Of a stretch of DNA of 64,000 nt, positions 12,516 through 25,639 are shown piece by piece; positions within the stretch are counted from its first letter, which is position 1; every line of letters begins with the position of its first letter. The stretch lies in NCBI RefSeq assembly GCF_021018895.1, contig NC_079381.1, positions 11,527,501 through 11,591,500 of the forward strand. Direction: 5' to 3'. Source of the stretch: Seriola aureovittata (lineage: Eukaryota > Chordata > Actinopteri > Carangiformes > Carangidae). The translations under genes were made by a program, and so were the position numbers. The notes below the pieces were generated by a model. That model did not search any database. It was not told the DNA's origin and worked only from the letters and a program-made list of their open reading frames with translations.

Positions 12516-15500
12516 ATGCCTGTGAGCAGGCACACACAGCACTTGCAGGGAAGCTTCCCCATATTTCTCCTGAGATCTTTTGGAGCCACATCATCGTCTC
12601 ACTCCAGCACACACATCAGTGTCAGCCTGACTTGCATACGTACAGCGACCACTCAGCTTGCTGTAGGTGTCTCTCTGTGTGCGTGTCTGTGTGTGAGTGT
12701 GTTGCTGTGAGAAGGAAAAGGAAAGGACCAGAAAGCAAGAGATGTGCATACATGCGAAATGTGTTTGTGTCTTTGCTTGTGTGCATCTCTATGTTTCTGC
12801 TTGAATCAATAAGCCATCTGACTGCCTGTTTGTTGTATCTCTACAAACTGTCTGGTGCCAAAAAAAAATTTTTTTTCATCATCACCAGCTCATAGCATAC
12901 AGCTTGTTCTCATTTTCTGTGTTGTTAGATTAAACACAAGCAGGCAGTGGACAGAAAACAGTCAAAGAGTGAATATCCTGTATTGGATGTTTATTAGAAT
13001 CGTACATATATCCCTCTCCAGTTCATATTATTAGAATTAATTCCATGTGTCTGTTAGTGTAGGCTACTCAGTGCTAGATGGACATGAGCACTGTCAGAAT
13101 ATGGCATGTGCTACATTTATAACAATGCTGCTCTTACTAATTTACTCATTTACAATAACTCAAGAGTTAGATATAAAAAATAAAACGCACCTTCAGAATT
13201 TTACATGGCTATTTGTCTCCAACTTATTATGTTAAATGTAAGTCAGATCTTTTTTTTTTCTTTTTAAACAATGCCTTGTTGTAATATACTGTTTGAATCC
13301 ATTCATTTCACCATGTCTATCTTTACTCAGTTGATGCGTCTCAATCCTTTTGCACTCAGCTGTGGACTTCGTGTGTAGGTGGGGAGAGTAACACAGTATT
13401 ACGTACATGAATAAATAAATAATAATGATAATGGTTATATTGAGAAAAGAGCTTTGTAAACATGTAGTCTTTTATGACAACTGTAAAGCGTTTACTTTAC
13501 TCTACAACCACTTTGCTGTGTAAACTATACCCAGGCTACTGTGGGATGCTTCTTATATTGGAACACAGAAATGTTGTGCTGGTCCAGCTCACTGGCGTTT
13601 CATCCCCACCTCATTAGAGCTATAGCCCGACAGCTCCCAGACGGCTCTGTCCAAACACAGAAAAACAGCCCAAAACAGAGAAAAACAGTGAAACCACACA
13701 TCATGCTGGCTCGCACACACAGGGTGCACCTCTGAATGGGAAGTAACTTGACTGGCACTCATTTGTTGGATTAGTGAGAATTGATACATAGACTCAATTC
13801 AGAGTTAAACTGAAACTGAATGATACATTATGTTACCATGCAGATGAGCACCAAAGCAAACAAACATCAGAGACTCTTGCGCCATCAGTCACTCTAACCA
13901 CTTGCAGTAGTTATTCTAGCTTTCAGGCTGAGTGAGTGTGGGCATGACACTGTGGTTATCGAGTGGGCACCTTCCTTCACAAATGAGTCACTGAGTTAAA
14001 GACTAAAACACCTCAAGAAGGCTGAAGAGTGTTTCCTGCAATGTCCCTCTCTGTTTCCAGTCCCACAGACTCAGCCACACTGCACTGATGTCATGATCTC
14101 AGTGGTTAGAGCCTCTCTTGCAGGAAGCTGCAAAGGCCCGAGAGCGCTGACAGTGAAGGTTTACTCACCTCCTGTTACCAGCTCAGTCTGTGGAACAAGA
14201 AGCCGGGCATTGCGAAGTCTGAGAAAAAAAAGGCAGCCAGTGTAGAGATTGCTTAACAGGGATGATGTGATTTAGTTCTGCATTTTGAATGTGCTTTGGG
14301 AAACATAACAATACAAAAACTGTGATAGTGAGTCATGCCCTTTAATCAAAGAAAAATGAGCCCTGTGCTGCTTTATAATGTGTTGATCTTGCTTTTTTTT
14401 GTAGAAAAAGTTTCTTTCTCTCCCTAAAGTGGAATAATATACTGCACTGTGTTTACAACAAAACCTTGTTATGAAGTCAGCCATCTGGACCTAAATACTG
14501 AGGCTGTCAGATACTGTCAAGAAACTTGTTCCACCGCAGAGAAAATTACCTTCCCCCATGTGGTTTCCTGTGAATACTATCCTGTGAGACGAGAGGCTTT
14601 CTCTGTCAGAAGTGATGTAATGATATACTTTGAGGTGTAATATATTTTGTACCTCATAACATGGATTATTTGATCAAAATGTGCATTTAATGGGTGCAGA
14701 GACTTATCTGCAACGACACTAGCTGCTGGTGAGCCCATATAAGATGAGGTGTTTTGTTTATAGCTCAGTTGTTTTTTTTCGCTCTTTTTGACCAACTTCG
14801 ATTTGATCCGTTGAACTCTGGAGATCTTTGCTGTATATTATATTTAGTTGGGGACGTTTGCTCTCCATGGTGCTGAAATTCTGTGTTTCATTCACAAGTG
14901 AGTAATGATTATCTGCCTGATAAACAAGGTTTTTTGATTAAAGTAAGCCTGCTATTGTTTATATGTATGTGTGCTGTTTTTTGGTTTGGTTTGTTTGGTT
15001 TTGTCAGCTTCTCCCTGCTGCTGTAGTGTCACAGTTATTCTCCACAGTTTCAACATAAATACACACATGCCCGTCTTTGTCAGGACTATACTTTCATGTG
15101 AAGTGTTGTGCCACTGCGCAGCTGCTACAGCCTTATGTGAATATCCTGTGTTTCATTTACTGTAATTTGCAAGTGTTGTCCCTACATCTCGTGTAGGAGT
15201 AATTTATTTATAGTGAGTCATTACTGGTGAGAAAAAGGTTTATTAGAGAAAGAGAAAATGTGTCACCTATAGGCAATTTGCTGTATGTTGGATAAAGCTT
15301 TACACACAGTGAATCTTGATATGGATTTTATATATGAGGATGGAGGTCATCTGGTTTGTTGGTGTGAATCTGTAGACCACCTACCCCACCATGCCTGAGA
15401 CCATCACTCTTATTATGAGCCTCCTTGAATATTAAACTGAAAGCACCAGGGGTCACTTACTGGGTCAATTGATTGGGTCACTGTTTGCTGATTTATAAAG

Positions 15501-18500
15501 TAATCATTTTAGTAACTGTAAAAGGTGAATATGTTTTGCAATGACACAGTGCCAAGAGATATTTTGATTAAATTTGTAGATATGTGAATTAATTGATTGT
15601 ACAGTTGGGTGCGTCCACTTTGAATAAATCAGTGTGTTGTCTATATGAGATTCAATTGCATTTAATGGAGCGTCCACACAACAGAGGCTCACCTTTGAGA
15701 AACTGAAATGACATTAAAGCATGAACAAGATAGGAGACGCAGGTAGATGATCTGGTTAATTGGGAATCCATGCCAGGTTTTTATTTCAGCTGGAAGGTCG
15801 CCGACTGATGACGAGAAGATGCGGACCACAAAGAGAGAGGCAGCGAGGGACTTTCAGGGCACGTCAGGGGGAAAGGCAAAGTATTAAGCGTGGAAATGGG
15901 TTGTCTGAGAAACTTCCCTTTCCCGGCAGAGCCGTTGGCTCATCAGACGGCGGGAAACATCTCCGAGACCTGTCTGTTTCAGGATGCCATAAAGCAAGGC
16001 GTGTTACTGCTGAGTGCAATGGAGCGACCCAAACAACCAGCAAACTTGAGAGGCGAGTTTGTTCTATTTAACGAAGATGAAACGCGCATGAAAAAAAGCT
16101 CAGCTCGGGCAAGTTGAATGAGCAGCATGCCTTAGCGAGGATGCTCGATGTTTTTGTTTGTTTTCTTATCCTGCAGCTCATTTCTAGGATCAGGGTCTTG
16201 ATTTGGAGACAGCCCACAATCTTGATTAACGTTAACGAATTATGCATTAGGGTTTGGCTTTTTTTGTGTGTCTATTTTTAGTGTGTATTTGTCTGTGTGC
16301 GTGTTTAGCACGTTGTGATAATTGGAGAAGGGGGAGGCAGTGAAAGCAGCTCTGTATGAGCTCAGGGGAACAACAGAGCACCCTGGGCTGTAGCAGAGGG
16401 GGGCGGGGTCTTCCTCTGCGGAGCAGCTATCACCTGGATGGTAGCCTACTGTATTTTGGTGTGTGATGGCGTTTGGTGATGGCTAAAATAACAAACAACA
16501 ACAAAAAAACAAAACATGAAAGTGTGATTCTCAGACAGAATGCTCACTTGTGTTCATATAGTCTTTGTCTTTGTCAGAGGGCCGAAGGTGAGGGAGACAT
16601 CAGTTGTAGTTCACAAGAAAGAGATAAAGAGACAAAAAAAATATTTTTAAATGTTTTTTATTCCTTAGATTCTTAATATTGATGGGTTTTTTTATTATAG
16701 GTTATTAAATACCAGGGGACGCATGCAGAACGGTGCAGAAGGTGCTCCATTTAATGAGTAGCACTACAAATGATGTGTGTTTTGTGTTGATGTCAGACTA
16801 CTGTATTGGGTGTTTATTGGCATAATATTAGTGGCACCCCACCAGGTCTACTGTAGCTGCATTATGTTATGATAGCCACATTCACCTCATGTTCTGTTGT
16901 TGCACATGTGAAATACTTTGCATCTCAATCATTTCATTGGTCGATTTACGGGCTGGATGGCATGAATGTAAGTGTGTAAACAGCTTGTCATGACACATAT
17001 CCACTCATTTCCTCCCAAAGATTGCAGTTATGCAGCAGCCATTTACTATTGTGGCATGTGTATTTGTTCCTGTTGAATTGTTAAATGTGGTACAACACAC
17101 ATATGCAAACAAACATCATTGTTCCTGAAATATATGCTAAATAGGAAGTTACTGTTCCATTTCCTCATAAGGTGAGCCACACTCCCTCCTGTGTAATATA
17201 AACCTAATTTTAAACCATGTGGTTATTTCAGCGCTGCTGAATGAGTGAGGCTGTTATCATAGAAGACAGAATAACGTTTTCTTTCTGTGTACTTCCAGCC
17301 AGACTTTATCTGTGGATAGTGTCTAGGCTGTACTCTTATCTGTGCCTAAAGCTAAGTTCTCTCAGGTAAATGCCCACACACATGTATGCGAGAGTGCTGT
17401 AACTGGCTCAGTCAGGTGTGTTCACTTTTCTAAGCAAGTACAAAGTCTCAGTAAGGAAAGAAGATTTTAGGTTTGCTAGCCTCCTTGTCAGTCATTAAAT
17501 GGCTTTATTGTTTAAATGCTTATATAGACTTTAAACTTTTCGTCAGTGGATTCTAAACAATGTCCAGCATTGTTCTCTGTCAGAAACATACAACAGGCAT
17601 GTGGCTAAACTGTTGTATGTCGCATGCAGATGTTAAAATGAAAAGGAAAAAAGATATACATGGATGAACATGTGCTGTGCTTGTTGGGCACAGCTTGTAG
17701 TGATGTCCCCAGTTAAATGGCTGTGGCTGCTGTAGAGTTACATAGAATTATGATGGACTCATTGTTATTGGGATATATTTGCTCGCAAGAAAGAGAGGTT
17801 TATTGTGTTAGTAGTTTGAAAGAAACTTAGAGCTCACTACAAATTGTTTACACACCACAGCCAACACACAACATTTTTCAGTTTTCTGCTGACGCCCACA
17901 AAAACACATAGAGGGCTTACAGAAGCCTAGCTGCATAAAGGTCTCTCTCAGTGACCCTGAGTGGCTGTTTGCTGTCAAAGATCTACTGTGGCACCACTGT
18001 AGTGCAGTGTTGCCTCAACTAAAGGCCCCCACATGACAAGGGTAATATTATATTTTATGTTCATTAGGATACACTACATTTGCTCTTTGGGCTCTGCACC
18101 ACTGTACCACTGCACCATTAATATATGAGGGAGTTATTTAACCCACACTGTTATAAGTATTTCTGTACTTCCCTTGCATACAGATGTAAACATTACAAAT
18201 AACCAGCGTCCTGGCACAGGACCAGGTTTGGTCTGTCACCATCACATGTAAACTCCAGTACACAAACACAGGAAGCACAAACACAAATACAGCAAGTGGT
18301 TTAGATGCAAAAACACGGAACCCTGAAGGACTGCTGCAGTGCATTACATATGCCGTAGTCAGCTCAGGCTATTTCTGTTGCCCCCTAGTCAGCCAGCCGG
18401 CCAAGAAACAGCCTGGCCCATTTTGGACCAGCCCTGCAGGTTAATCCATTTAGACCTGGAGTTCTGAAACATTTTAAGCTCTGGAATCATTTTCAGTAAA

Positions 18501-20519
18501 TGTAGCTCCGTCCAGTTACTTGTACACATTAAAACATACTGATGTTATCACGTGTGGATTCACAGTGGAGACATAGTGTGTAGTTAACAAGAAGGACATT
18601 ATTAGCAGAAACATGGCAAGTAAAAGGAACAGAGAGGTAAATCTCAGCTGAATTATTCTGCAGGAAGTTTTATTTGCATACTCCTTTTTCTCATTATTGC
18701 TTACCTTTGCAAGAAAAAAATGACTATTTCAGTCCAAGAGAAAATACTCAGGTGGGAAATTCCCTATTGCATGAATGCTCCTGTATTAATTTGTCCTCCA
18801 GATGTATGGCTGTGGCTAACGCACATGCAGCTGGTGCAGTATGTACAGTAGCCATATAAATAGTTAGTATGCTCACAGCACTTGTCATCAATAAAGGTTT
18901 TAATTACCGCTCAGAACTGCTGACCAATGCAAATTGTATGGTTTATGGTTTAGTCTTATAGCTGCTGTGTTGGCAGGGGCAACGGTGAAATCCCAGAAAC
19001 ACAGCAGACCATGAAATATTTGGTTTATGGGATTACATTTCATAGATTAAAAACAGTGAGAGAGAAACTATGAGAGAGCTCCACCATTTCATTTCTGAAA
19101 ATAGCTATTGGAAAGCATTTAAAATGGTTGGTTTTGTCCAGTTATGTAAACAAATAATCCTTAATCTTCAGATCCCTTTTGAAAAAAATAAATTAAAAGA
19201 AAATACTCTTAAATTTAAAGATGGAATGATGCATACACTTACATTCAGTTAATCTGTTTTCAGGTGCTCCACATAGCTATCATGCAATCAAATGAGGTTG
19301 CATGGCAGGTACAAGATGAGAGTAGCATAGAATTGATGGGAGAGGAAAGGGTCAAAGGGTGGAGAGGAATGCAAAAGACGTAGAATAATCAAAAGTTAAA
19401 TGGAGATAAAACATGAAGAATAAAAATCAGTGAAATAGAGGAAAAGTCCAAAGGCAAGAGGGAAACTAAGTAAACTAAAGTAGATGTCAAGTCATCTGAA
19501 GGTAATATTATGAGAGCACAATGACATTAACCAGTGATTATTACATAGTAAGATATTCAGGACTGATTTTGTGCCACTGATAATAATACGGGCTGAAGTA
19601 TAATAACGTGACTTAATACATTCTTCTTATTCCTCCAAGATTATCCGTCAGTTTCACCGTCATTATAATTAGGTAAAGATATGTCAAACTGCTGGGCGAT
19701 TACATCGTGTATTATTAATAGACAGACTGACTGATGAATTACTCACCAAGTTTTATTCACTCATGTAATTGGTCGTGTGTTATAATTGTGTATTTACATT
19801 GGGGAGACAACAAAGGAGAAACGGAGACGGGGTTAATCGCGAGAGAGCAGAGTGTGGGAGAGGGAAGTGTGTGAGATAGTCGAGGCTATGTTTATTAGCA
19901 GAGGAAGGAAAGGAGGGTGTAAACAAAGGAGCCAAAGCTGGAGGTAGGGGAGGGGGGATTTGGTGAGGGTGGGGTGTGGAGAACCGACCATTAGAAGGAT
20001 AGATACTGTAGATGGATGAACAAATGCATGGCATGGATGTGCACAGAGATGCCTCTCAGCTTGAACAGCCTGAAGGTGAGAGAGTCTGACTTCTGCTTCA
20101 CACTGATTCCACAGACTGAATCAATGCGATACCTCTCCCTCCACTCTCTCTCTCTCTCTCTCTCTGTGGGAATTCTCTGACCCAGTTAGCTCCTCCACCA
20201 GGCAGCAGCAGAGTTATTTTTACATATTAACAGGAGACAATACTTTGTCCTCTGCTCGTCCTCCCCTCATCCGTATGCTTCCTTCCCTTCTTCTCCTCCT
20301 CCTCCATCTTAGCTGTTCCCATCCTTTCCCCTCGTACTATCCTGTGCTTCTTCTCCCCGTTTCTATATTTGTCTCTATTGGCTTTGATCCTCCGTCCTCC
20401 TTTAGGGACACAGAGATTCATCAACCCCCTGTTTTGTTTGGAACAGCAAGCAGGCTTCATTTTATAGTTTGATAATTTTATTAAACTGCGGCACAGCAAA
20501 TTGTGGGATCGTTAGCAGA

Positions 20520-20760
20520 GAGTGGAAATGTCATGAAAACCAATACCTCGGCACCAAGTCGATGCCAAAATTCTGAAAGTGTGACGGTATTTGATGTTCG
20601 ACAGTACTGTGGGTACCTTAGATGTCATAGGTATTGGAGATCTGATTCCTCTGGGGACTGATGAGGGCAGTATGACAACCCCACAAGTGTTTTAGTCTGA
20701 CATCAAACATGAAGAGAAGAAGAAGTCAGGCATGGTAAACGACAACAACAACAACAGGTG
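20520..20760 (+). mobile_element. Possible degenerate interspersed repeat
   Basis: AATACCTCGGCACCAAGTCG followed by ATGCCAAAATTCTG has the look of a fish dispersed repeat containing GGTACC...AAGTCGGTACC text. The assignment is from memory only and weak. A (CAA)n stretch lies at 20741-20756. Confidence 0.25.
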
Positions 20761-21049
20761 GAATGGCAGCAGGTACAGATGCAGCTATTTCATGCAGAAC
20801 ATCAGGGACAAGTTAAACATGACCTAAAGCCAGGACCCAGTGCCAGAGATTCTTTCAAATGAGAAGAGGAAACACTTCACACTTTATCTAAGACGGGCGT
20901 CTGGATCTGTACACAGAATTCAGGATGAGTGAGTTTCATATGGAGGGAGGTGTGTGCATGTTTATGTGTGTTAGCGCGCTGTGTGTGCAGCAGCCTCTGT
21001 TGTTTTCAGTTTTTTTGTTGGGGTATCACATTTGGTATTGAGATTTGGG

Positions 21050-21265
21050 TCGACAGCCATGGCCACAGGCATTGTCCGTCCGTGTGTCCCAGTCTCGTGA
21101 ACGCGATAGTAACGCCTTGAGGGAATTTCTTGGTACAAACATTCATTCAAAGATGAACTGATTAGATTTTGGTGGGAAAAGGTCAAAGTTCAAGGTCACA
21201 ATGACTTCACATTCTTGTGAATATGATGTATCAGGAACGCCCCAATCTAGAGGATTTTAGTCCTG
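21050..21265 (+). mobile_element. Fish interspersed repeat fragment (GTCCGTCCGTGTGTCCC type)
   Basis: GTCCGTCCGTGTGTCCCAGT, then CTCGTGAACGCGATA, CGCCTTGAGGGAATTTCTT, GGTACAAACATTCATTCAAA and GATGAACTGATTAGATTTTG-GTGG are followed by GGTCAAAGTTCAAGGTCAC. This succession is a very common percomorph repeat as I know it. It is non-coding and lacks visible terminal repeats here. Confidence 0.6.
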
Positions 21266-22624
21266 GTTGATTTGGTGACACCCGTAGTTACTGGTGGTAA
21301 CAGCAAATTGCTGTTTAATACTACAGGTCACAGAATTCTGGATGCAGCAAAACAACCTATTGTCGTTTTAATAAAGACACCAGGCAAGAATTGGCTATTT
21401 TTCATCATTCTGTGAGCAACCATGATCTGATTTTATGCTGCACACGGCGTGAGTCTGTTAACAGCAGGGCACAGTGAAAGGAGTTGGTTACCTCGCTGGG
21501 AAGTTGGAGGTGTGCGGCCTTACGCCTCTAAGAGCTCAATGGTGCTGCTCCTTCTTCCATTAGCGGTAAGTGCTGAGCTCACTGACAAACACATTGCATT
21601 TCCTGTGACTACTTGATAATAAAAGTAAATGCATGTTTCACCAGTGAGATTCTTTTATGTGAAGCTGCAGCAGTAGGAAATGTTCAATTTCCATTTGCAG
21701 CGACTTAATACAGCATTTTTTCCAGGAATGTCACCACAGACACCCAGCTTGTAATTCTAAATATATAAATATTACAATTCTTGAATCATTTGGTCATAGG
21801 GTAAATCACTATTGTGTTACCTCATTCGGTGATGGATAGTGATGTAACAGACATTTATTTAAATGAAAATCTTTGAGATTTGACACACCTGAAACTTTCT
21901 CTTCTCTTCTCTTCTCTTCTCTTGTCTTTTCTTCTCTCCTCTCCAGAGAGTAAAGGGACAGAGAGTGGCTGCAGGTGTAGACAGGTCATCTATTTGCCTC
22001 CTAATGATGATGGATGGCAGGACTGCAGAGAGCGAGAACAGAGAGAAAAAGTGGAGCGATGCAGGGAGATAAAGAAATAGAGTAAGAGAGGACTGTGTTT
22101 ATATTTGTCTGCAGGCGGGCAGATGGTGAGAGTCTTAGTGATATGTTGATCCTCAAGTGTTTATATCATCCTTGTCATCTACCTGCAGCAAACAAACGCA
22201 CACATACACAGATACACCTGTGTGGTGTGCTTGCATGGTGACATCTGGCGTAGTGCATTGAGAAGCTCACTTCTGAGACACACACACACACACACTTTTC
22301 TGCCCTGTTCACAGAGTAGGAGAAGGGCAATCTCTTAGGATGTGCAGCTTCACAAACGGTGCTGCCCTCTGTTTCTGGCATAATGAATTTTCTAAAATCT
22401 CTGTGTCCTCTTATTGACAGTGTTTGTGTGCTGAACAGTAAATTCCTGTATACATATATTATCATAATGGGAATCATCAGTGCATAACAAACACACACCC
22501 AAAGAGATGGAGGCTATTGACAGACAAGTACAGAAAAGGATTAATTACACCCTTGTTTTCTTCTAATACTGCATGTGATAAGAGCTCTATCAAAAAGAGA
22601 ATACATATTAGATATTATTAGGAG
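21266..22624. other. Non-coding intronic stretch
   Basis: It holds the CTTCT pentanucleotide array at 21893-21921 and a short AC array at 22279-22295. The 66-codon frame at 21880-22080 and the 107-codon minus-strand frame at 22175-22498 have no recognisable content. Confidence 0.5.
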
Positions 22625-22830
22625 TAAGGCTGCAAATAACAAATATTGTTATTATTATTTAGTCCATGAACATTTAGAAAATAGAGGGAAAATGCTCATT
22701 ACAATCTCCAAATGCCCGAAGGGACATTTTTTAATTGCTTCTTTAAAACCTGAAGGTATTAGGTTTATAATAGAATGCAAGTAACGCAACAAATCCTCAC
22801 ACTTAAGAAGCTAATACCTGTCTAGTCAAA
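22625..22830 (+). mobile_element. hAT-like MITE (copy B)
   Basis: GTAAGGCTGCAAATAACAAA opens the element. Inside are TTTAGTCCATGAACATTTAG, AATGCTCATTACAATCTCCA, AATGCCCGAAGGGACATTTT and CAACAAATCCTCACACTTAA, then GAAGCTAATACC. These correspond in order to the CTGCAACTAACGATTATT... GTC-TATGAAATGTCAG... ACAATTTCCCAAAGCCCAAG... CACATTTAAGAAGCTGGAACC text of the family. The copy is old, with many substitutions and a weak right end. Confidence 0.5.
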
Positions 22831-23440
22831 TTAATGATCTTGTTTACAGATAGTTCCTGATTTCAATCAAAATTTTGCCCATCATTTTATTTATATAAAC
22901 CTACTTCTGCCTCTGATTTACTTATATTTGACACATTGATAATTCTCAGTTAGGCATCAAAAAGAGTATCATTCTGGTATCAGCACAGAAACTCAGGAAA
23001 GTAATATTCAGCCCTAGTTGTACCAGACAATGTTGAATTAAGAGCACTAATTATGAGTATACTAGTGCTACACTGACTGAGAAATAACTATTGCATTCAG
23101 TTCTAGAATTTTTTTTTTTTAATGTGTGGATTAAAGGGAGCACAGTCCATCCTCTGCCCCTACAATATACGTCAGGTTGTTGCTCTTAAGATGTGGTTTC
23201 GATACTGAATGGGATGAAATGTGTGAGGTCACAAAGCAATCTCTCTGGTTATTTTTCTGACAGACACCACCCCCACCCCCCACCCAACCCCTTTTCTCAG
23301 CGCAACTCACCTCTCTGCTATCTCACACGTTCCCGTCTCAGACGTCCAGCAGGGGTGTCTGAATGTAAGGTTGCCAGATAGGAAGTGTTAAGACCCCATC
23401 TGGTGGGGTTACCACACAGTACACATACATACACGCACAT

Positions 23441-23474
<34 letters not shown>

Positions 23475-24393
23475 ACACAGTGGTGGAGTCTCACCCTTCC
23501 CAAAGTACAGACAAGGAGGCAGGCTGTAGCTATGGCAACCTAGAGAGAAGGGAAATGATTGGGCAAGGCTTGGATTTGTTAAGAGCTTCTGTATGAAGCC
23601 TAGGGCGAGACTTAGTCACTGTTTCTCATTTAGTGTTTGTGTGCTCGTGTGTGTTGATACAAGTGTGGGTGAGAGAAATGCAAGGAGTCAACTCTTCCCT
23701 GTTCACCTTCCTGCCTTTTTCATGTTCTGCTTTAGTTTTCTGTCAGTTGTCAGGCTGATATGACAGATCTGGGTGAGCGCAGCGTTTACTCGCTGCAGTG
23801 TACTCAATAAACCTGGAAAAAGCCCATTGGATGCATACGCTTGCATACCTAATTGAATGAAATGATATACTTCACATGCGAAGCTGCCACGGTGTAGCTG
23901 TGACAGCAAATAGACCATGTAATAGCCCAATGTTTCACTGGAAGCCAAGCATATGTTCACATTTTGCATTTAGAGGAGAACTCCCAGTTCTGACTCGAGC
24001 TTGCGTTGAGAATCTTGATTACAAGTGTGTGTTGTTTTGTACTATTTATCTGTCAGTTAGATGTTTCAGTTTTCCGATTCGTGTCTCCTCCCTGCACTTT
24101 GTTGTAGATTTCATGGAATCTGTATCATCATCTGTGTCACAGGCACAGAAAACGTGACTGCACAAACTACGAATCTAGATTTGAAACATCTTTTAGCAAG
24201 CTCACATTAGCCTTCTGTGGCTAACTTTGAGACATAGTCAACACTAGCCGTTGCTGCTTTATAGTTTGGCTACACAATATAGCGAGAGCCATAGAAAGCA
24301 GTACTGTTGAATATTTTATAATACTGTCAAATGATAAAGATATGTTTTTAAATCTAATAAAAATTATGCATTGTGGCAAAATAAGAAGGATAA

Positions 24394-24640
24394 CATTAAG
24401 GCTGCAGCTAACGATTATTTCAATCAATGTGCAGATTATTTTCCTGATTAATCAATTGATCAAAAAAAGCAATCGATGACGGCTTAAGATTGCCTTATGT
24501 TGTTTGGTATTGAAAAGATACTCAGTTTATTATCACATAAAAAAAAGCGGCAAGTCCTTATTGTTGAGAAGATAGAACCAATGATTCTTTGGCATGTTTG
24601 CCAAAAAAAAAAAAAAAAAAAGTTGATTAGTAGTTCATAG
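24394..24640 (+). mobile_element. hAT-like MITE (copy C)
   Basis: AAGGCTGCAGCTAACGATTA is followed by TTTCAATCAATG-GCAGATTATTTTCCTGATTA and ATCAATTGATC, then GATACTCAGTTTATTATCAC and GAGAAGATAGAACCAATGAT, ending near an A18 run and GTTGATTAGTAG. This is the same family and orientation as the copy at 22625, and it keeps the left terminus better. Confidence 0.6.
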
Positions 24641-24955
24641 TTTCTGCTTGAAAAGAGAATCTCTAACAGTTTTACCACACACACAACTTATGCAAGGCTT
24701 CTCATTGCTGTAATTTCTACTGATGCAAAACGGCCTGTCAGATATCGCTGCATCTTGTAAAAATAATGATGTAATATTCTTCTGTATAGCGCAGCCCTGC
24801 TTTACAGTTGCTGTCAGCCAAAAATGAGTTGTTCCTATGCTCCATCCTTCCTTGGTGTGTCAAGTTTTGCTCGCACTTCCATACAGTATGTCTTAGTTAT
24901 ACCTCCTATGCTCCTACACCAGTGTCAAAGGCACTGCACCGTCTATAGGGTCCTA

Positions 24956-24956
<1 letters not shown>

Positions 24957-25028
<72 letters not shown>
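24957..25028 (+). repeat. (GT)36 microsatellite at the left edge of a tandem duplication
   Basis: A near-perfect GT array of about 72 bases. It immediately precedes the first copy of the duplicated unit. Confidence 0.95.
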
Positions 25029-25029
<1 letters not shown>

Positions 25030-25291
25030 TGTATGTGTATTTGTATAAATCTGTATGTGTGTTCTGTTGCAGAATGGGTTAGTGTTAAAACATTTAAGCT
25101 TCTGTTTAGCACTGAATGGAAGCTAATTTGTGAGTGATTTAAAGGGACCTACGCCTAGACATACAAGTGTGCCCACAAACCAGCTGTATGGATAACATAG
25201 ACAGGGTCTATAGGGATGTTTCAAACAGAGGTTTCTTTGTCGATGTCAGTTCACAACCAGCTACCGGGGCTTGCTGTGTGTGGGTGCACAC

Positions 25292-25346
<55 letters not shown>

Positions 25347-25630
25347 TGTATGTGTATTTGTATAAATCTGTATGTGTGTTCTGTTGGAGAATGGGTTAGT
25401 GTTAAAACATTTAAGCTTCTGTTTAGCACTGAATGGAAGCTAATTTGTGAGTGATTTAAAGGGACCTACGCCTAGACATACAAGTGTGCCCACAAACCAG
25501 CTGTATGGATAACATAGACAGGGTCTATAGGGATGTTTCAAACAGAGGTTTCTTTGTCGATGTCAGTTCACAACCAGCTACCGGGGCTTGCTGTGTGTGG
25601 GTGCACACGCGTGTGTGTGTGTGTGTGTGT
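25029..25630 (+). repeat. 317-bp tandem duplication, two near-identical copies
   Basis: Copy 1 (25029 to about 25291) plus the GT array to 25345 is repeated from 25346 to about 25608 plus a shorter GT array to 25630. The offset is 317 bp throughout. The only difference I see in the unique part is C at 25070 against G at 25387. Each unit ends GGGTGCACACGCGTGTG and begins CTGTATGTGTATTTG, so GT tracts bracket every copy. The open frames across it (such as the 49-residue identical start in two frames) are duplicated shadows, not genes. Confidence 0.95.
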
Positions 25631-25639
25631 ACTTTGTGC

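Larger units (their letters stand above)
10701..20519. other. Non-coding intronic stretch
   Basis: I see no supported exon. Microsatellites lie at 11849-11925 (GT), 12447-12515 (CA) and 20142-20165 (CT). A GC- and CpG-richer patch at about 15785-16125 has open frames of 75-103 codons but no recognisable protein; it may be a conserved non-coding element. 19800-20000 is purine-rich. Confidence 0.5.
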
